DNA of 64,000 nt from Pseudomonas asturiensis (GCF_900143095.1 NZ_FRDA01000016.1:1-64000), one strand, 5' to 3'; positions 35,861-45,120 are shown, numbered from the stretch's first letter. Program-made: numbers and translations. Notes: generated by a model from the sequence alone, not told the origin.

Positions 35861-36763
35861 TTAATGGCGCGTGTCAGATGGCGAATCGACACCGCCGCCA
35901 GCAAACAGCTGGGCGACGTCAGTGGCATCGAACAGATAGCGCTCGTTGCAGAACTGGCAGTCGATCTCGATGGTGCCGTTGTGCTCCTGAACCAACTGCT
36001 GCGCATCCTCCAGACCCAGGCTGACCAACGCATTGGCGGACCGCTCGCGTGAGCAGCTGCAGCGGAAGCAGATCGGCTGGATATCGAACAGACGCAGCGG
36101 GTCTTCGTGGTACAGGCGATGCAGGATGGTCTGGTTGTCCAGGCTCAGCATCTCTTCGGCCGTCAGCGTATTGGCCAGGGTCAGCACATGCTCCCAACTG
36201 GCATCACGCTCTTCAGGGTCGGGTATCTGTGCCACCGGCAGCTGTTGCAGCAGCAGGCCGCGAGCACGATGACCGTCAGCCTTGAGCCAGAAACGTGTGC
36301 CCAACTGCTCGGACATCACGAAATAGCTGGAGAGGCTTTCGGAAAGGTCCACGCCGTCCAGCGCGACAATGCCCTGATAGCGCTTGCCCTTGCGCGGATC
36401 GATGGTCAGGGCCAGCGAGCCTTCCGGCATCAGTTCCTGCAGGCCTGCGCCCGGGGTGATCAGTGCTTCGTCGTAGCGGGCAATGCCGCGCAGCTCGCGC
36501 TCGCTGGAGCACTCGACCATCAGCAAAGGCACAGCGCCGCTGGAGCGCGCCTGAAGGATAAGCAGACCGTCGAACTTGAGCGTGCCGACCAGCAAGGCAG
36601 CAGCAGCCATCAGCTCACCGAGCAATTGCGCGACCGGCTCGGGGTACGGATGTTTGGCAAGCACTTCAGCGTAGCTGCGCTCCAGGGCGACCAGCTCGCC
36701 GCGAACGTCGCTTTCGTCAAAGATGAAGCGCTGGGTGAAATCGATGTCCGGGGTATCGTTCAT
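35861..36763 (-). CDS. hslO: Redox-regulated chaperone Hsp33
   Basis: A 300-residue cytoplasmic holdase activated by oxidation. The redox switch is present near the C terminus: CFRCSCSRE (with the CxC pair) and IEIDCQFCNERY (the CxxC pair), which together bind zinc when reduced. The N-terminal domain carries the family IFDESDVRGELV start. It protects proteins during oxidative and heat stress. It is transcribed in the same direction as hslR upstream, with 177 bases between. Confidence 0.95.
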   Translation of the reverse strand: MNDTPDIDFTQRFIFDESDVRGELVALERSYAEVLAKHPYPEPVAQLLGELMAAAALLVGTLKFDGLLILQARSSGAVPLLMVECSSERELRGIARYDEALITPGAGLQELMPEGSLALTIDPRKGKRYQGIVALDGVDLSESLSSYFVMSEQLGTRFWLKADGHRARGLLLQQLPVAQIPDPEERDASWEHVLTLANTLTAEEMLSLDNQTILHRLYHEDPLRLFDIQPICFRCSCSRERSANALVSLGLEDAQQLVQEHNGTIEIDCQFCNERYLFDATDVAQLFAGGGVDSPSDTRH

Positions 36764-36940
36764 AAAAGAAGGTATCTGAAGTGAGGATCTGTGAAGGCAG
36801 CCGACGAAAAAACGCGCCGTACAGCGTCATTCAACACACGCTGTGTCATGCCGTTTGGCTGGCATTTTAGGAGCTATCCGGCACTGTTCCAAGCCAGATG
36901 CAGTTTCGGGCCGGATGCCGAGCGCTTTCGAGGGTCTGGA

Positions 36941-37348
36941 TCAGTCGCTCTGTTGGCTGCCACGGAAATCAAACAGCTGCCGCCGCTGCTTCTTGGTCGG
37001 TCGTCCGTCGGTGGTCATGCCCAGGTTGCCTGCCTTGCGTTGCGCGGCTGCGTGTTCGCGACGGGTGATGCTTTCCGGCGTTTCACGGTAAAGTGTCTGC
37101 GCTTCTGGCGCGCCACGACGCACCACGGACAGCGCCTCGACCACGACAGTCCGCTCATCGAATCCTGTGCGAATCTGAAACTCGTCGCCCACGCGAGGCT
37201 CCTTGCCGGGTTTGCAGCGCTCGCCACGGCAGTGCACCTTGCCGCTTTCGATGGCCGCCTTGGCCAGGGCCCGGGTTTTGAAGAAACGCGCTGCCCAGAG
37301 CCATTTGTCCAAACGAATGTTGTCGTCTTCCTCTGGCTTTTGTGCCAT
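36941..37348 (-). CDS. hslR: Ribosome-associated heat shock protein Hsp15
   Basis: A 135-residue S4-domain RNA-binding protein. The S4 motif is at residues 10-55 (IRLDKWLWAARFFKTR, then AIESGKVHCRG). The basic, Gln/Arg-rich C-terminal tail (TKKQRRQLFDFRG) is typical. Hsp15 binds 50S subunits carrying stalled nascent chains and recycles them. The hslR-hslO pairing is conserved. It diverges from the rimABK operon across 179 bases. Confidence 0.93.
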   Translation of the reverse strand: MAQKPEEDDNIRLDKWLWAARFFKTRALAKAAIESGKVHCRGERCKPGKEPRVGDEFQIRTGFDERTVVVEALSVVRRGAPEAQTLYRETPESITRREHAAAQRKAGNLGMTTDGRPTKKQRRQLFDFRGSQQSD

Positions 37349-37527
37349 ATGAATTCCTCATCTTTATAACAGTCAGAACGTTTACCAGGCGCGTTGAAAA
37401 CAGCGGCGAACCTTGATCGCGTGTTTCTGCAAGCCCTCATCACGCCACGAACATGAAGTAACCGATCCTTGCTTGTCAAAAACAGCCTGCTTCAATTTCA
37501 CAGCCTTTACCCCGTAGGGAGTGCGAC

Positions 37528-38310
37528 GTGACCGACTTTCCAGCTTCATTGACTGCCCCCAGGAAGGGGTGTGAAGGCTGTACAAACAGTCCAGAACTGA
37601 ATTTTTCGTTCGACTACGCCTATCAGCCCATAGTAGACCTGCGCGACCACTCCATTTTCGCCCACGAAGCCCTGGTACGCGGTCCCAATGGCGAAGGCGC
37701 ACACTCCGTGCTCAGCCAGGTCACAGACCAGAATCGTTACCGCTTCGATCAGAGCTGCCGGACCACCGCCATCGCCGGTGCCGCGCGGCTGGGCATGACC
37801 GAACGTTTATCGATCAACTTTTTGCCCAATGCCGTGTATCGTCCCGAGCTGTGCATTCGCAGCACACTGGAAGCCGCCAAGACACACAACTTCCCCATCG
37901 ACCGCCTGATTTTCGAGACGATCGAAAGCGAGCACATGGATGATCACGGTCACTTGAGCAATATTCTTCGTGAATACCGGGAATTCGGCTTCATGACCGC
38001 CATCGACGACTTTGGCGCTGGCCATTCCGGCCTGACCCTGCTGGCTGAGTTTCAACCCGACCTGATAAAACTCGACATGAATCTGATCCGCGATATTCAC
38101 CGCAATCGCGCGCGTCAGGCTATTGTTCGTGGGGTTGTCACAATGTGTTCGGAGTTGGGGATTAAAGTCATCGCCGAGGGCATAGAAAACGCGGAGGAAC
38201 GGGATTTTCTCGCTGATTGCGGCATTTTCCTGATGCAGGGTTACTGGTTCGCCAGGCCTGCATTCAAAGCGCTGGCGCGGATCAGTCCCGACGCCTGGCA
38301 GAAGTCTTGA
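37528..38310 (+). CDS. rimA: EAL-domain c-di-GMP phosphodiesterase, RimA
   Basis: A 260-residue stand-alone EAL domain. The catalytic motifs are intact: HEALVRGP (EAL), FETIESEH, the paired aspartates in AIDDFGAGHSG, and IAEGIEN. In Pseudomonas, RimA is encoded with RimB and RimK and modulates RimK-driven poly-glutamylation of ribosomal protein S6 through c-di-GMP. The start is GTG, eight bases after AGGGAG. Only 16 bases separate it from rimB. A short Cys-containing N-terminal segment (KGCEGCTN) precedes the domain. Confidence 0.9.
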   Translation: MTDFPASLTAPRKGCEGCTNSPELNFSFDYAYQPIVDLRDHSIFAHEALVRGPNGEGAHSVLSQVTDQNRYRFDQSCRTTAIAGAARLGMTERLSINFLPNAVYRPELCIRSTLEAAKTHNFPIDRLIFETIESEHMDDHGHLSNILREYREFGFMTAIDDFGAGHSGLTLLAEFQPDLIKLDMNLIRDIHRNRARQAIVRGVVTMCSELGIKVIAEGIENAEERDFLADCGIFLMQGYWFARPAFKALARISPDAWQKS

Positions 38311-38326
38311 GAAATACGGAATCGCA

Positions 38327-38803
38327 TTGAAAACATTCGATCATCTGACAGTCATCGGCCTGCGCGAGTGGGTGGCGCTTCCCGACTTGGGGGTGGCGGG
38401 CCTTCGGGCAAAAATCGATACCGGTGCCAGCACGTCGAGTCTGCACGCGACCGAAATCGAGCCGTTTGAACGGGACGGCCAGAAATGGGTTCGTTTCAAC
38501 GCGCACCTGGGCACAGTGGTTCAACTGCGGCATCGTCGATGCGAGGCACAACTGGTCGCCATGAAGACCATCAAAAGCTCCAACGGTCAGGCGCAGGTGC
38601 GTTATGTGATTCGCACAACGCTGGCCCTGGGTGATCGCATCTGGCCAGTGGAATTTACCCTGGCCTGCCGCAAGTCGATGCGTTATCGGCTGCTGCTGGG
38701 TTCAAACGCCTTGATTGACGGCCAACTGGTCGTCAATCCGGGCATAACTTATGTACAAGACAAGCCGGTGTTCCCGGCCTCTACTTCCTCAGGTGCTGCA
38801 TGA
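38327..38803 (+). CDS. rimB: Retropepsin-like zinc protease RimB
   Basis: A 158-residue protein of the putative ATP-dependent zinc protease (Zn_protease/RimB) family. The active-site-like motif AKIDTGASTSSLHA, near residues 27-40, resembles the DTG of retropepsins. RimB is reported in Pseudomonas to trim the glutamate tail that RimK adds to S6. The start appears to be TTG at 38327, because the family begins MKxFDHLTVIGLREW-like and no ATG is available. Its stop overlaps the rimK start (ATGA). Confidence 0.9.
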   Translation: MKTFDHLTVIGLREWVALPDLGVAGLRAKIDTGASTSSLHATEIEPFERDGQKWVRFNAHLGTVVQLRHRRCEAQLVAMKTIKSSNGQAQVRYVIRTTLALGDRIWPVEFTLACRKSMRYRLLLGSNALIDGQLVVNPGITYVQDKPVFPASTSSGAA

Positions 38804-39705
38804 AGATCGCTGTGCTTTCGCGTAACCCGCGTCTGTATTCCACCCGTCGTCTGGTCGAAGCTGGTATTGAGCGTGGCCACGAGATGGTGGTGATCGATAC
38901 CCTGCGCGCCTATATGAACATCGCCAGTCATAAGCCGCAGATCCACTACCGCGGCAAGCCACTCGAAGGCTTCGATGCCGTCATCCCGCGCATCGGTGCT
39001 TCAGTGACATTCTATGGCTGCGCGGTGTTGCGCCAGTTCGAAATGATGGGTGTTTTTCCACTCAACGAATCCGTGGCCATCGCCCGCTCACGGGACAAGC
39101 TGCGTTCCCTGCAGCTGCTCTCGCGACGCGGAATCGGTCTGCCGGTGACGGGCTTCGCGCACTCCCCTGACGACATTCCCGACCTGATCCAGATGGTCAA
39201 TGGTGCGCCGCTGGTGATCAAGGTGCTGGAAGGCACGCAAGGGATCGGCGTGGTGCTGTGCGAAACGGCGACAGCAGCAGAATCGGTGATCGAGGCGTTC
39301 ATGGGCCTCAAGCAGGACATCATGGTTCAGGAGTACATCAAGGAAGCCGGTGGCGCGGACATTCGCTGCTTCGTGGTCGGCGACAAGGTCATTGCCTCGA
39401 TGAAGCGTCAGGCCAAGCCCGGTGAGTTCCGTTCCAACCTGCACCGTGGCGGCAGCGCCAGCCTGATCAAAATCACCCCGGAAGAACGCATGACAGCCCT
39501 GCGTGCGGCCAAGGTCATGGGTTTGAGCGTCGCAGGCGTGGATATTCTGCGTTCCAATCACGGTCCGCTGGTGATGGAAGTCAATTCCTCGCCGGGGCTT
39601 GAGGGTATCGAAGTGACTACCAGCAAGGACGTTGCCGGGATGATCATCGAGTATCTGGAAAAGAACAGCGGTCCGCATATGACGCGGACCAAAGGGAAGG
39701 GATAA
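38800..39705 (+). CDS. rimK: Ribosomal protein S6 glutamate ligase RimK
   Basis: A 301-residue ATP-grasp ligase. Family motifs include VIKVLEGTQGIGVVL (ATP grasp), MVQEYIKEAGGADIRCFVVG and the metal-binding VMEVNSSPGLEGIE near residue 260. RimK adds glutamate residues to the C terminus of ribosomal protein S6 and so alters translation and lifestyle traits in Pseudomonas. It is translationally coupled to rimB and completes the rimABK operon. A GC-rich hairpin (39744-39778) follows. Confidence 0.95.
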   Translation: MKIAVLSRNPRLYSTRRLVEAGIERGHEMVVIDTLRAYMNIASHKPQIHYRGKPLEGFDAVIPRIGASVTFYGCAVLRQFEMMGVFPLNESVAIARSRDKLRSLQLLSRRGIGLPVTGFAHSPDDIPDLIQMVNGAPLVIKVLEGTQGIGVVLCETATAAESVIEAFMGLKQDIMVQEYIKEAGGADIRCFVVGDKVIASMKRQAKPGEFRSNLHRGGSASLIKITPEERMTALRAAKVMGLSVAGVDILRSNHGPLVMEVNSSPGLEGIEVTTSKDVAGMIIEYLEKNSGPHMTRTKGKG

Positions 39706-39743
39706 GTCTTTAATCCGGGTGATCGTGCCACTGCGTTGCGTTG

Positions 39744-39778
39744 GCGTGCGGAGCGTCCCGAGAGGCGCTCCCGCACGC
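39744..39778. terminator. GC-rich stem-loop between convergent rimK and envZ
   Basis: GCGTGCGG and CCGCACGC arms, extended by AGCG/CGCT with a one-base bulge, form a strong hairpin in the 98-base gap where rimK and envZ transcripts meet. A U-run is lacking on either side, so the terminator role is inferred from position. Confidence 0.45.
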
Positions 39779-39803
39779 GTACAGGAATGATCAAGCGGGC
39801 GCT

Positions 39804-41114
39804 CTAAACCGCATCTCTGGGCAGCATCAGCCCCAGCGGCAGGCGCACTCGCGCTTCCAGGCCGCCTCCCGAACGGTTCCTCAATTCCACGTTGCCGCCA
39901 TGCATGGCGGCGATGCGCTTGACGATGGCCAGCCCAAGACCTGTGCCTTTGCCGCTGCGCGCGCGGTCGCCACGGATGAACGGGTTGAAGATGGTGTCCA
40001 GTTCCGATGGATCGATACCGGCACCACGGTCCAGCACGCTCAGCACCACGTAAGGCGCATTGCGGTCGCCTGACACGTAAGCGGCCACTTCAATGCCATT
40101 GCCCGCATGGTGCTTGGCATTGCCGATCAGGTTGGTGAGCAGACGCTTCATCGAGACACGGCGCAGCGGGAAAGGCGGAATCGGCTCCAGACACAGACGG
40201 ATACTGTCCTCGGCACCGTTGAACGGCTCGACCACGTCGCGCACCAGATCGCCCAGATCGACTTCCTCGATTTCCTCGTCACGACCATCACGAATGAAAG
40301 CCAGGAACTGGTCGAGAATCGCGTCCATGTCCTCGATGTCACGCACCATGCCTTCGGTGAATTCGTTGTCGCTCATCAACTCAAGCGACAGCCGCAGCCG
40401 GGTCAGTGGTGTACGCAGGTCATGAGACACGCCCGCCAGCATCAGCTCGCGCTCCTGCCCCGCCTGCTCGACATCCTCGGCCATCTGGTTGAACGCTCGG
40501 TACACCTCGGCCATCTCACTCGGTGTGTCGCTGATCGGCAAGCGCACGCTGCGTCCCTGCCCCAGTTGGCGAGCCGCAAAGACCAAGCGCTTCAGCGGCT
40601 GATTGAGCTGCCGCACGAAGATCCAGGCAGACGCCGTGGACAACAGACCGATGGCGAGGAACCAACCCAGAACGCTCCAGATTTTCTGACCGCGCAGCGG
40701 ATGCGGATACAACGGCACCTTCAGCCAGCCATCGCCCAGGCTCGGGGCGCGTACCCAGAGCGCAGGCGGCGCATGAACACGTAATCGCACCTCGGTGTCG
40801 TCACCCAGCTCGGCCTGCATCTGCCGCTGATAGATCTCGCTGTACGGCCAGTGCTGCTCGCCTTCCGGCACACCACCGCCCACCACACGAATCAGACCCG
40901 CCGCCTCGGCAATCGCTTCCCGGTCGTTTTCATCCGCCGCCCAGTACGCACGCAGGGTCAGGGCCACGCCGTGGCTGTATTGCCTGTCGACCAGCACGTC
41001 CTCGTTCATCAGAAGGTAGACCAGCGTCAGCGCCTTGGAAAACAGCACGACGATGAGCACCAGCCAGAGGGTGCGGGAGAAAAAACTTTGCGGGAACCAG
41101 AGCGGAGTCTTCAT
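39804..41114 (-). CDS. envZ: Osmolarity sensor histidine kinase EnvZ (AmgS-type)
   Basis: From the ATG at 41114 this is a 436-residue sensor kinase. Membrane segments lie near residues 17-36 and 150-175, bracketing a periplasmic domain. A HAMP linker follows, then the phospho-acceptor AGVSHDLRTPLTRLRLSLELM, the N box LIGNAKHHAGN and the glycine boxes DRGAGID and GKGTGLGLAIVKRI. The partner regulator is encoded upstream, with a terminator-like hairpin (41200-41241) in the 163-base gap. In P. aeruginosa the homologous pair (AmgRS) handles envelope stress and aminoglycoside tolerance. Confidence 0.93.
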   Translation of the reverse strand: MKTPLWFPQSFFSRTLWLVLIVVLFSKALTLVYLLMNEDVLVDRQYSHGVALTLRAYWAADENDREAIAEAAGLIRVVGGGVPEGEQHWPYSEIYQRQMQAELGDDTEVRLRVHAPPALWVRAPSLGDGWLKVPLYPHPLRGQKIWSVLGWFLAIGLLSTASAWIFVRQLNQPLKRLVFAARQLGQGRSVRLPISDTPSEMAEVYRAFNQMAEDVEQAGQERELMLAGVSHDLRTPLTRLRLSLELMSDNEFTEGMVRDIEDMDAILDQFLAFIRDGRDEEIEEVDLGDLVRDVVEPFNGAEDSIRLCLEPIPPFPLRRVSMKRLLTNLIGNAKHHAGNGIEVAAYVSGDRNAPYVVLSVLDRGAGIDPSELDTIFNPFIRGDRARSGKGTGLGLAIVKRIAAMHGGNVELRNRSGGGLEARVRLPLGLMLPRDAV

Positions 41115-41194
41115 AACTGCAGCTACACACTTTGCAGGGCGAGCCTGGGCTCGCAAGTTTACCGAACGCGGGCCAGACCCGAGGTACGAACGCA

Positions 41195-41241
41195 AAAAAC
41201 CAGCACGTCGATAACCGGTGAACGGTTATCGACGTGGCTGG
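41195..41241 (-). terminator. Rho-independent terminator between ompR and envZ
   Basis: On the minus strand the arms at 41223-41241 and 41200-41217 form an 18-base-pair stem (one bulge) with a five-base GTGAA-side loop, immediately followed by TTTTTT (41194-41199 read in reverse). It begins about 37 bases after the ompR stop, so most transcripts may end here before envZ. Confidence 0.85.
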
Positions 41242-41277
41242 CAGGAACTTCGGTGTTCTGTACTGACAAAGGGTCTG

Positions 41278-42018
41278 TCAGCGGTTTCCGGCACCATCGG
41301 GAACGAATACATAACCTACGCCCCAGACTGTCTGGATATAACGGGGTTTGGAGGGATCCGGCTCGATCAGACGACGCAGACGGGAAATCTGTACATCGAT
41401 GGAGCGCTCCAGCGCATCCCATTCCCGGCCACGTGCCAGGTTCATCAGCTTGTCACGGGTCAACGGCTCGCGAGCGTGCATGACCAGCGCCTTGAGGACG
41501 GCGAATTCGCCGGTCGTCAGCATGTGTACTTCGTCGCCACGCTTGAGCTCACGGGTGGCCAGCGACAGTACGTAGTCACCGAAACTGACCGACTCGTCTT
41601 CGCTGCCGGGCGCGCCGGGCACCGGCGCAGCCTGACGACGCAGGACCGCCTTGACGCGAGCCATCAGCTCGTCCGGGTTGAAGGGCTTGGCCAGGTAATC
41701 GTCGGCGCCCAGTTCGAGCCCCTTGATGCGGCTCAACTCATCGCCCTTGGCGGTGAGCATGATGATCGGCACCTGATTGTTCGCTGCGCGCAAACGACGG
41801 CAGGCGGAAAGGCCATCCTCCCCAGGCAGCATCAAGTCCAGAACCACGAGGTTGAAGACCTCACGGGACAACAGTCGGTCCATTTGCTCCACGTTCGCTA
41901 CCGCGCGGGCACGATAGCCCTTGCTGGTGAAGAAACGTTCCAGAAGACTGCTCAACCCCGGATCGTCATCAACGATCAGGATTTTTTCGCCTTCAGCATT
42001 TTGTGCGGTGCTGCTCAT
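41278..42018 (-). CDS. ompR: Response regulator OmpR (AmgR-type)
   Basis: A 246-residue two-domain response regulator. The receiver has the acidic pair IVDDDPG, the phosphorylated Asp in VVLDLMLPGEDG (near residue 60) and the conserved Lys in YLAKPFNP. The winged-helix DNA-binding domain (about residues 145-240) contains RSIDVQISRLRRLIE and the wing VWGVGYVFVPD. AAGGAG sits eight bases before the ATG. It pairs with EnvZ and diverges from tex. Confidence 0.95.
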   Translation of the reverse strand: MSSTAQNAEGEKILIVDDDPGLSSLLERFFTSKGYRARAVANVEQMDRLLSREVFNLVVLDLMLPGEDGLSACRRLRAANNQVPIIMLTAKGDELSRIKGLELGADDYLAKPFNPDELMARVKAVLRRQAAPVPGAPGSEDESVSFGDYVLSLATRELKRGDEVHMLTTGEFAVLKALVMHAREPLTRDKLMNLARGREWDALERSIDVQISRLRRLIEPDPSKPRYIQTVWGVGYVFVPDGAGNR

Positions 42019-42318
42019 CGGATGCTCCTTTGATCTCGGGGCGCATTATGGCGTAGCTGCGGTGATGCGCACCGTGTGCATTGTTAGCAGATTTTACTGG
42101 GGGCCACACTTATGAGTGTTTTGAGGGTGCAAAAACAGCTCGCTCGTCGGCCAATCCCCTAATCCGGCGTCGCTGGGTATAATGCGCCGCCCTCAAAGTC
42201 AGGCAACACCAGACTTATGGCAGTTCGCCAGTCAGAGAAATAAACCGGCCGCGACGCGGAATCTGACAAGCCGGACCGTACACAGCCCAGTTTTTTGCTC
42301 ACAACTCCAGGTGGTCTT
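42019..42318. promoter_or_regulatory. Divergent ompR/tex control region
   Basis: A 300-base gap with no gene, presumably holding the promoters for ompR (minus) and tex (plus). I see no clear consensus operator or riboswitch. Confidence 0.4.
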
Positions 42319-44640
42319 ATGGACAGCATCAACAGCCGCATCGCCGAAGAACTCGGCGTACGCCCACAACAGGTCGCAGCGGCCGTAGCACTACTGGATG
42401 AAGGCTCGACAGTGCCCTTCATTTCCCGCTACCGCAAGGAAGTGACCGGCAGCCTCGATGACACGCAACTGCGTCATCTGGAAGAGCGCCTGCGTTACCT
42501 GCGCGAGCTGGACGACCGGCGTGTCAGCATCCTTGCCAGCATCGAAGAGCAAGGCAAGCTGACCCCGGAACTGGCCCGCGACATCAAACTGGCCGACACC
42601 AAGACCCGGCTCGAAGACTTGTACCTGCCGTACAAGCAGAAACGCCGCACCAAGGGCCAGATTGCCCTTGAAGCCGGTCTGGGCGAGCTGGCCGATGGCC
42701 TGTTCAACGACCCGGGCCTGACACCGGAAACCGAAGCGGCCCGCTTCGTCGACGCCGAAAAAGGTGTGGCTGACGTAAAAGCCGCGCTGGAAGGCGCCAA
42801 GTACATCCTGATGGAACGCTTCGCCGAAGACGCTTCCCTGCTCGACAAACTGCGCAGCTTCCTCAAGCAGGAAGCCGTCATCAGTGCGCGTGTCGTGCCG
42901 GGCAAGGAAGAAGAAGGCGCCAAGTTCCGTGACTACTTCGAACACGACGAGCCGCTCAAGAGCATGCCGTCGCACCGCGCCCTGGCGATCTTCCGTGGCC
43001 GCAACGAAGGCTTCCTCAGCTCGGCGCTGAAAGTCGGCGAAGAATTGCCGGGCACCATGCACCCGTGCGAGCTGATGATCGGCGAGCGTTTCGGTATTCA
43101 GAATCAGAGCCGTCCGGCTGACAAATGGCTGGCCGAAGTCGTGCGCTGGACCTGGAAGGTCAAGCTCTATAGCCACCTGGAAACCGATCTGCTGGGCGAG
43201 TTGCGTGACGGTGCCGAGACCGAAGCGATCAACGTATTCGCCCACAACCTGCACGACCTGCTGCTGGCCGCGCCTGCCGGTCAGCGCGCCACACTGGGCC
43301 TGGACCCTGGCCTGCGCACCGGCTGCAAGGTCGCCGTGGTGGACGCCACCGGCAAGCTGCTCGACTACGCGACCGTCTACCCGCACGTTCCCAAGAATCA
43401 GTGGGACCAGACCATCGCGGTGCTGGCCGCCCTGTGCGCCAAGCACTCAGTGGATCTGATCGCCATCGGCAACGGCACTGCCAGCCGCGAAACCGACAAG
43501 CTGGCAGCTGACCTGATCAAAAAATACCCAGGTCTGAAAATGACCAAGGTCATGGTCTCCGAAGCGGGCGCATCCGTTTACTCGGCGTCGGAACTGGCGG
43601 CCAAGGAGTTCCCGGATCTGGACGTGTCGATCCGTGGCGCCGTGTCCATCGCCCGTCGCCTCCAGGACCCGCTGGCAGAACTGGTGAAGATCGATCCGAA
43701 ATCCATCGGTGTCGGCCAGTACCAGCATGACGTTTCACAACTGAAACTGGCGCGCGGGCTGGACGCCGTGGTGGAAGACTGTGTGAACGCCGTAGGTGTG
43801 GACGTGAACACCGCGTCCGTCGCGCTGCTGGCGCGCATCTCGGGGCTGAACACCACGCTGGCGCAGAATATCGTCGCCCACCGCGACGAAAACGGTGCCT
43901 TCAAGACCCGTGCGGCGTTGAAGAAAGTCAGCCGTCTGGGCGAGAAAACCTTCGAGCAGGCCGCAGGCTTCCTGCGCGTCATGGGCGGCGACAACCCGCT
44001 GGACTCGTCGGCCGTTCACCCGGAAGCCTATCCACTGGTGCAGCGCATCGCGGCGGAAACCGACCGTGACATCCGCTCGCTGATCGGCGATGCCGGTTTC
44101 CTCAAGCGTCTGGACCCAAAGAAGTTCACCGACGAAACCTTCGGCCTGCCTACCGTGACCGACATTTTGCAGGAACTTGAAAAGCCAGGCCGCGACCCGC
44201 GCCCCGAATTCAAGACCGCCGAATTCCAGGAGGGCGTCGAAGACCTCAAGGACCTGCAACTGGGCATGATCCTCGAAGGCGTGGTCACCAACGTCACCAA
44301 CTTCGGGGCATTTGTCGACATCGGCGTGCATCAGGACGGTCTGGTGCATATCTCTGCGCTGTCGGAGAAGTTCATCAAGGACCCGCGTGAAGCGGTCAAG
44401 GCTGGCGACGTTGTGAAAGTGAAGGTCATGGAAGTCGACATCCCGCGCAAACGCGTCGGCCTGTCGATGCGCATGAGCGACACGCCGGGCGAGAAAATCG
44501 ACGGTGCCCGTGGCGCACGTCCAGGCTCATCGCCGCGTCAGCAAAACAGCGCGCCGCGCAAGGAAACGACCAGCGCGGCACCTGCCAACAACGCCATGGC
44601 TTCGCTGTTCGCCAACGCCAAGCAGTTGAAGAAACGCTGA
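42319..44640 (+). CDS. tex: Transcription accessory protein Tex
   Basis: This 773-residue nucleic-acid-binding protein starts at the ATG after AGGTGGTCTT. It has the N-terminal Tex helical region, the YqgF/RNase H-like core (LGLDPGLRTGCKVAVVDATG near residue 330), helix-hairpin-helix motifs (residues about 500-560) and a C-terminal S1 domain (GMILEGVVTNVTNFGAFVDIG near residue 650). The last 45 residues are low-complexity and Ser/Ala-rich. Tex is required for transcription fidelity and virulence gene expression in several bacteria. Its TGA overlaps the ATG of the thioesterase gene. Confidence 0.96.
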   Translation: MDSINSRIAEELGVRPQQVAAAVALLDEGSTVPFISRYRKEVTGSLDDTQLRHLEERLRYLRELDDRRVSILASIEEQGKLTPELARDIKLADTKTRLEDLYLPYKQKRRTKGQIALEAGLGELADGLFNDPGLTPETEAARFVDAEKGVADVKAALEGAKYILMERFAEDASLLDKLRSFLKQEAVISARVVPGKEEEGAKFRDYFEHDEPLKSMPSHRALAIFRGRNEGFLSSALKVGEELPGTMHPCELMIGERFGIQNQSRPADKWLAEVVRWTWKVKLYSHLETDLLGELRDGAETEAINVFAHNLHDLLLAAPAGQRATLGLDPGLRTGCKVAVVDATGKLLDYATVYPHVPKNQWDQTIAVLAALCAKHSVDLIAIGNGTASRETDKLAADLIKKYPGLKMTKVMVSEAGASVYSASELAAKEFPDLDVSIRGAVSIARRLQDPLAELVKIDPKSIGVGQYQHDVSQLKLARGLDAVVEDCVNAVGVDVNTASVALLARISGLNTTLAQNIVAHRDENGAFKTRAALKKVSRLGEKTFEQAAGFLRVMGGDNPLDSSAVHPEAYPLVQRIAAETDRDIRSLIGDAGFLKRLDPKKFTDETFGLPTVTDILQELEKPGRDPRPEFKTAEFQEGVEDLKDLQLGMILEGVVTNVTNFGAFVDIGVHQDGLVHISALSEKFIKDPREAVKAGDVVKVKVMEVDIPRKRVGLSMRMSDTPGEKIDGARGARPGSSPRQQNSAPRKETTSAAPANNAMASLFANAKQLKKR

Positions 44641-45023
44641 TGGATATTCCTGAAGACCTGACCCACAGCGCCTTTTTCAAGACGCTGGGCTGTGAGCTGC
44701 GGCGTCTGGACGAAGGCGTCGCCGAAGTCGCATTGCCGCTGGAGGCGCACCTGCGCAATCGCGGCCATGTGATGCATGGCGGGGCGATCTTCAGCCTGGT
44801 CGACATCAGCATGGGGTTGGCCTGTTCCAGCTTCCATGGCTTCGATCAGCGCAGCGTGACCATCGAGTGCAAGATCAACTACGTGCGAGGCGTCTCCGAA
44901 GGCGAGGTGCTGTGCACCGCCAAGGTGCTGCACGCGGGACGTCGCACGCTGGTTGTCGAGGCGCAAGTGGTTCAGGGCGACAAGCTCGTGGCCAAGGCGC
45001 AGGGCACGTTTGCCGTCATCTAG
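44640..45023 (+). CDS. PaaI-type hotdog thioesterase
   Basis: A 127-residue hotdog-fold protein with the HGGAIFSLVD catalytic helix start (HVMHGGAIFSL near residues 41-51) and the later strand VTIECKINYVRG. Relatives hydrolyse acyl- or aryl-CoA thioesters. The start codon shares one base with the tex stop (TGATG), so the two are translationally coupled. The physiological substrate is unknown. A perfect inverted repeat follows at 45097-45120. Confidence 0.85.
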   Translation: MDIPEDLTHSAFFKTLGCELRRLDEGVAEVALPLEAHLRNRGHVMHGGAIFSLVDISMGLACSSFHGFDQRSVTIECKINYVRGVSEGEVLCTAKVLHAGRRTLVVEAQVVQGDKLVAKAQGTFAVI

Positions 45024-45096
45024 ACTTCAACGTGTGTGAGATGAAAGCAATCACTGCGAACGGAACCTAGCTGTACGCGACCGATTTGGGTTAATT

Positions 45097-45120
45097 TCGG
45101 CACCATTAGCGTGGTGCCGA
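45097..45120. other. Perfect stem-loop upstream of gshA
   Basis: TCGGCACCA (45097-45105) and TGGTGCCGA (45112-45120) are perfect inverted 9-mers with a six-base loop. No U-run follows. It is either a weak terminator for the tex operon or an operator/leader structure about 148 bases before the gshA start. Confidence 0.5.
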
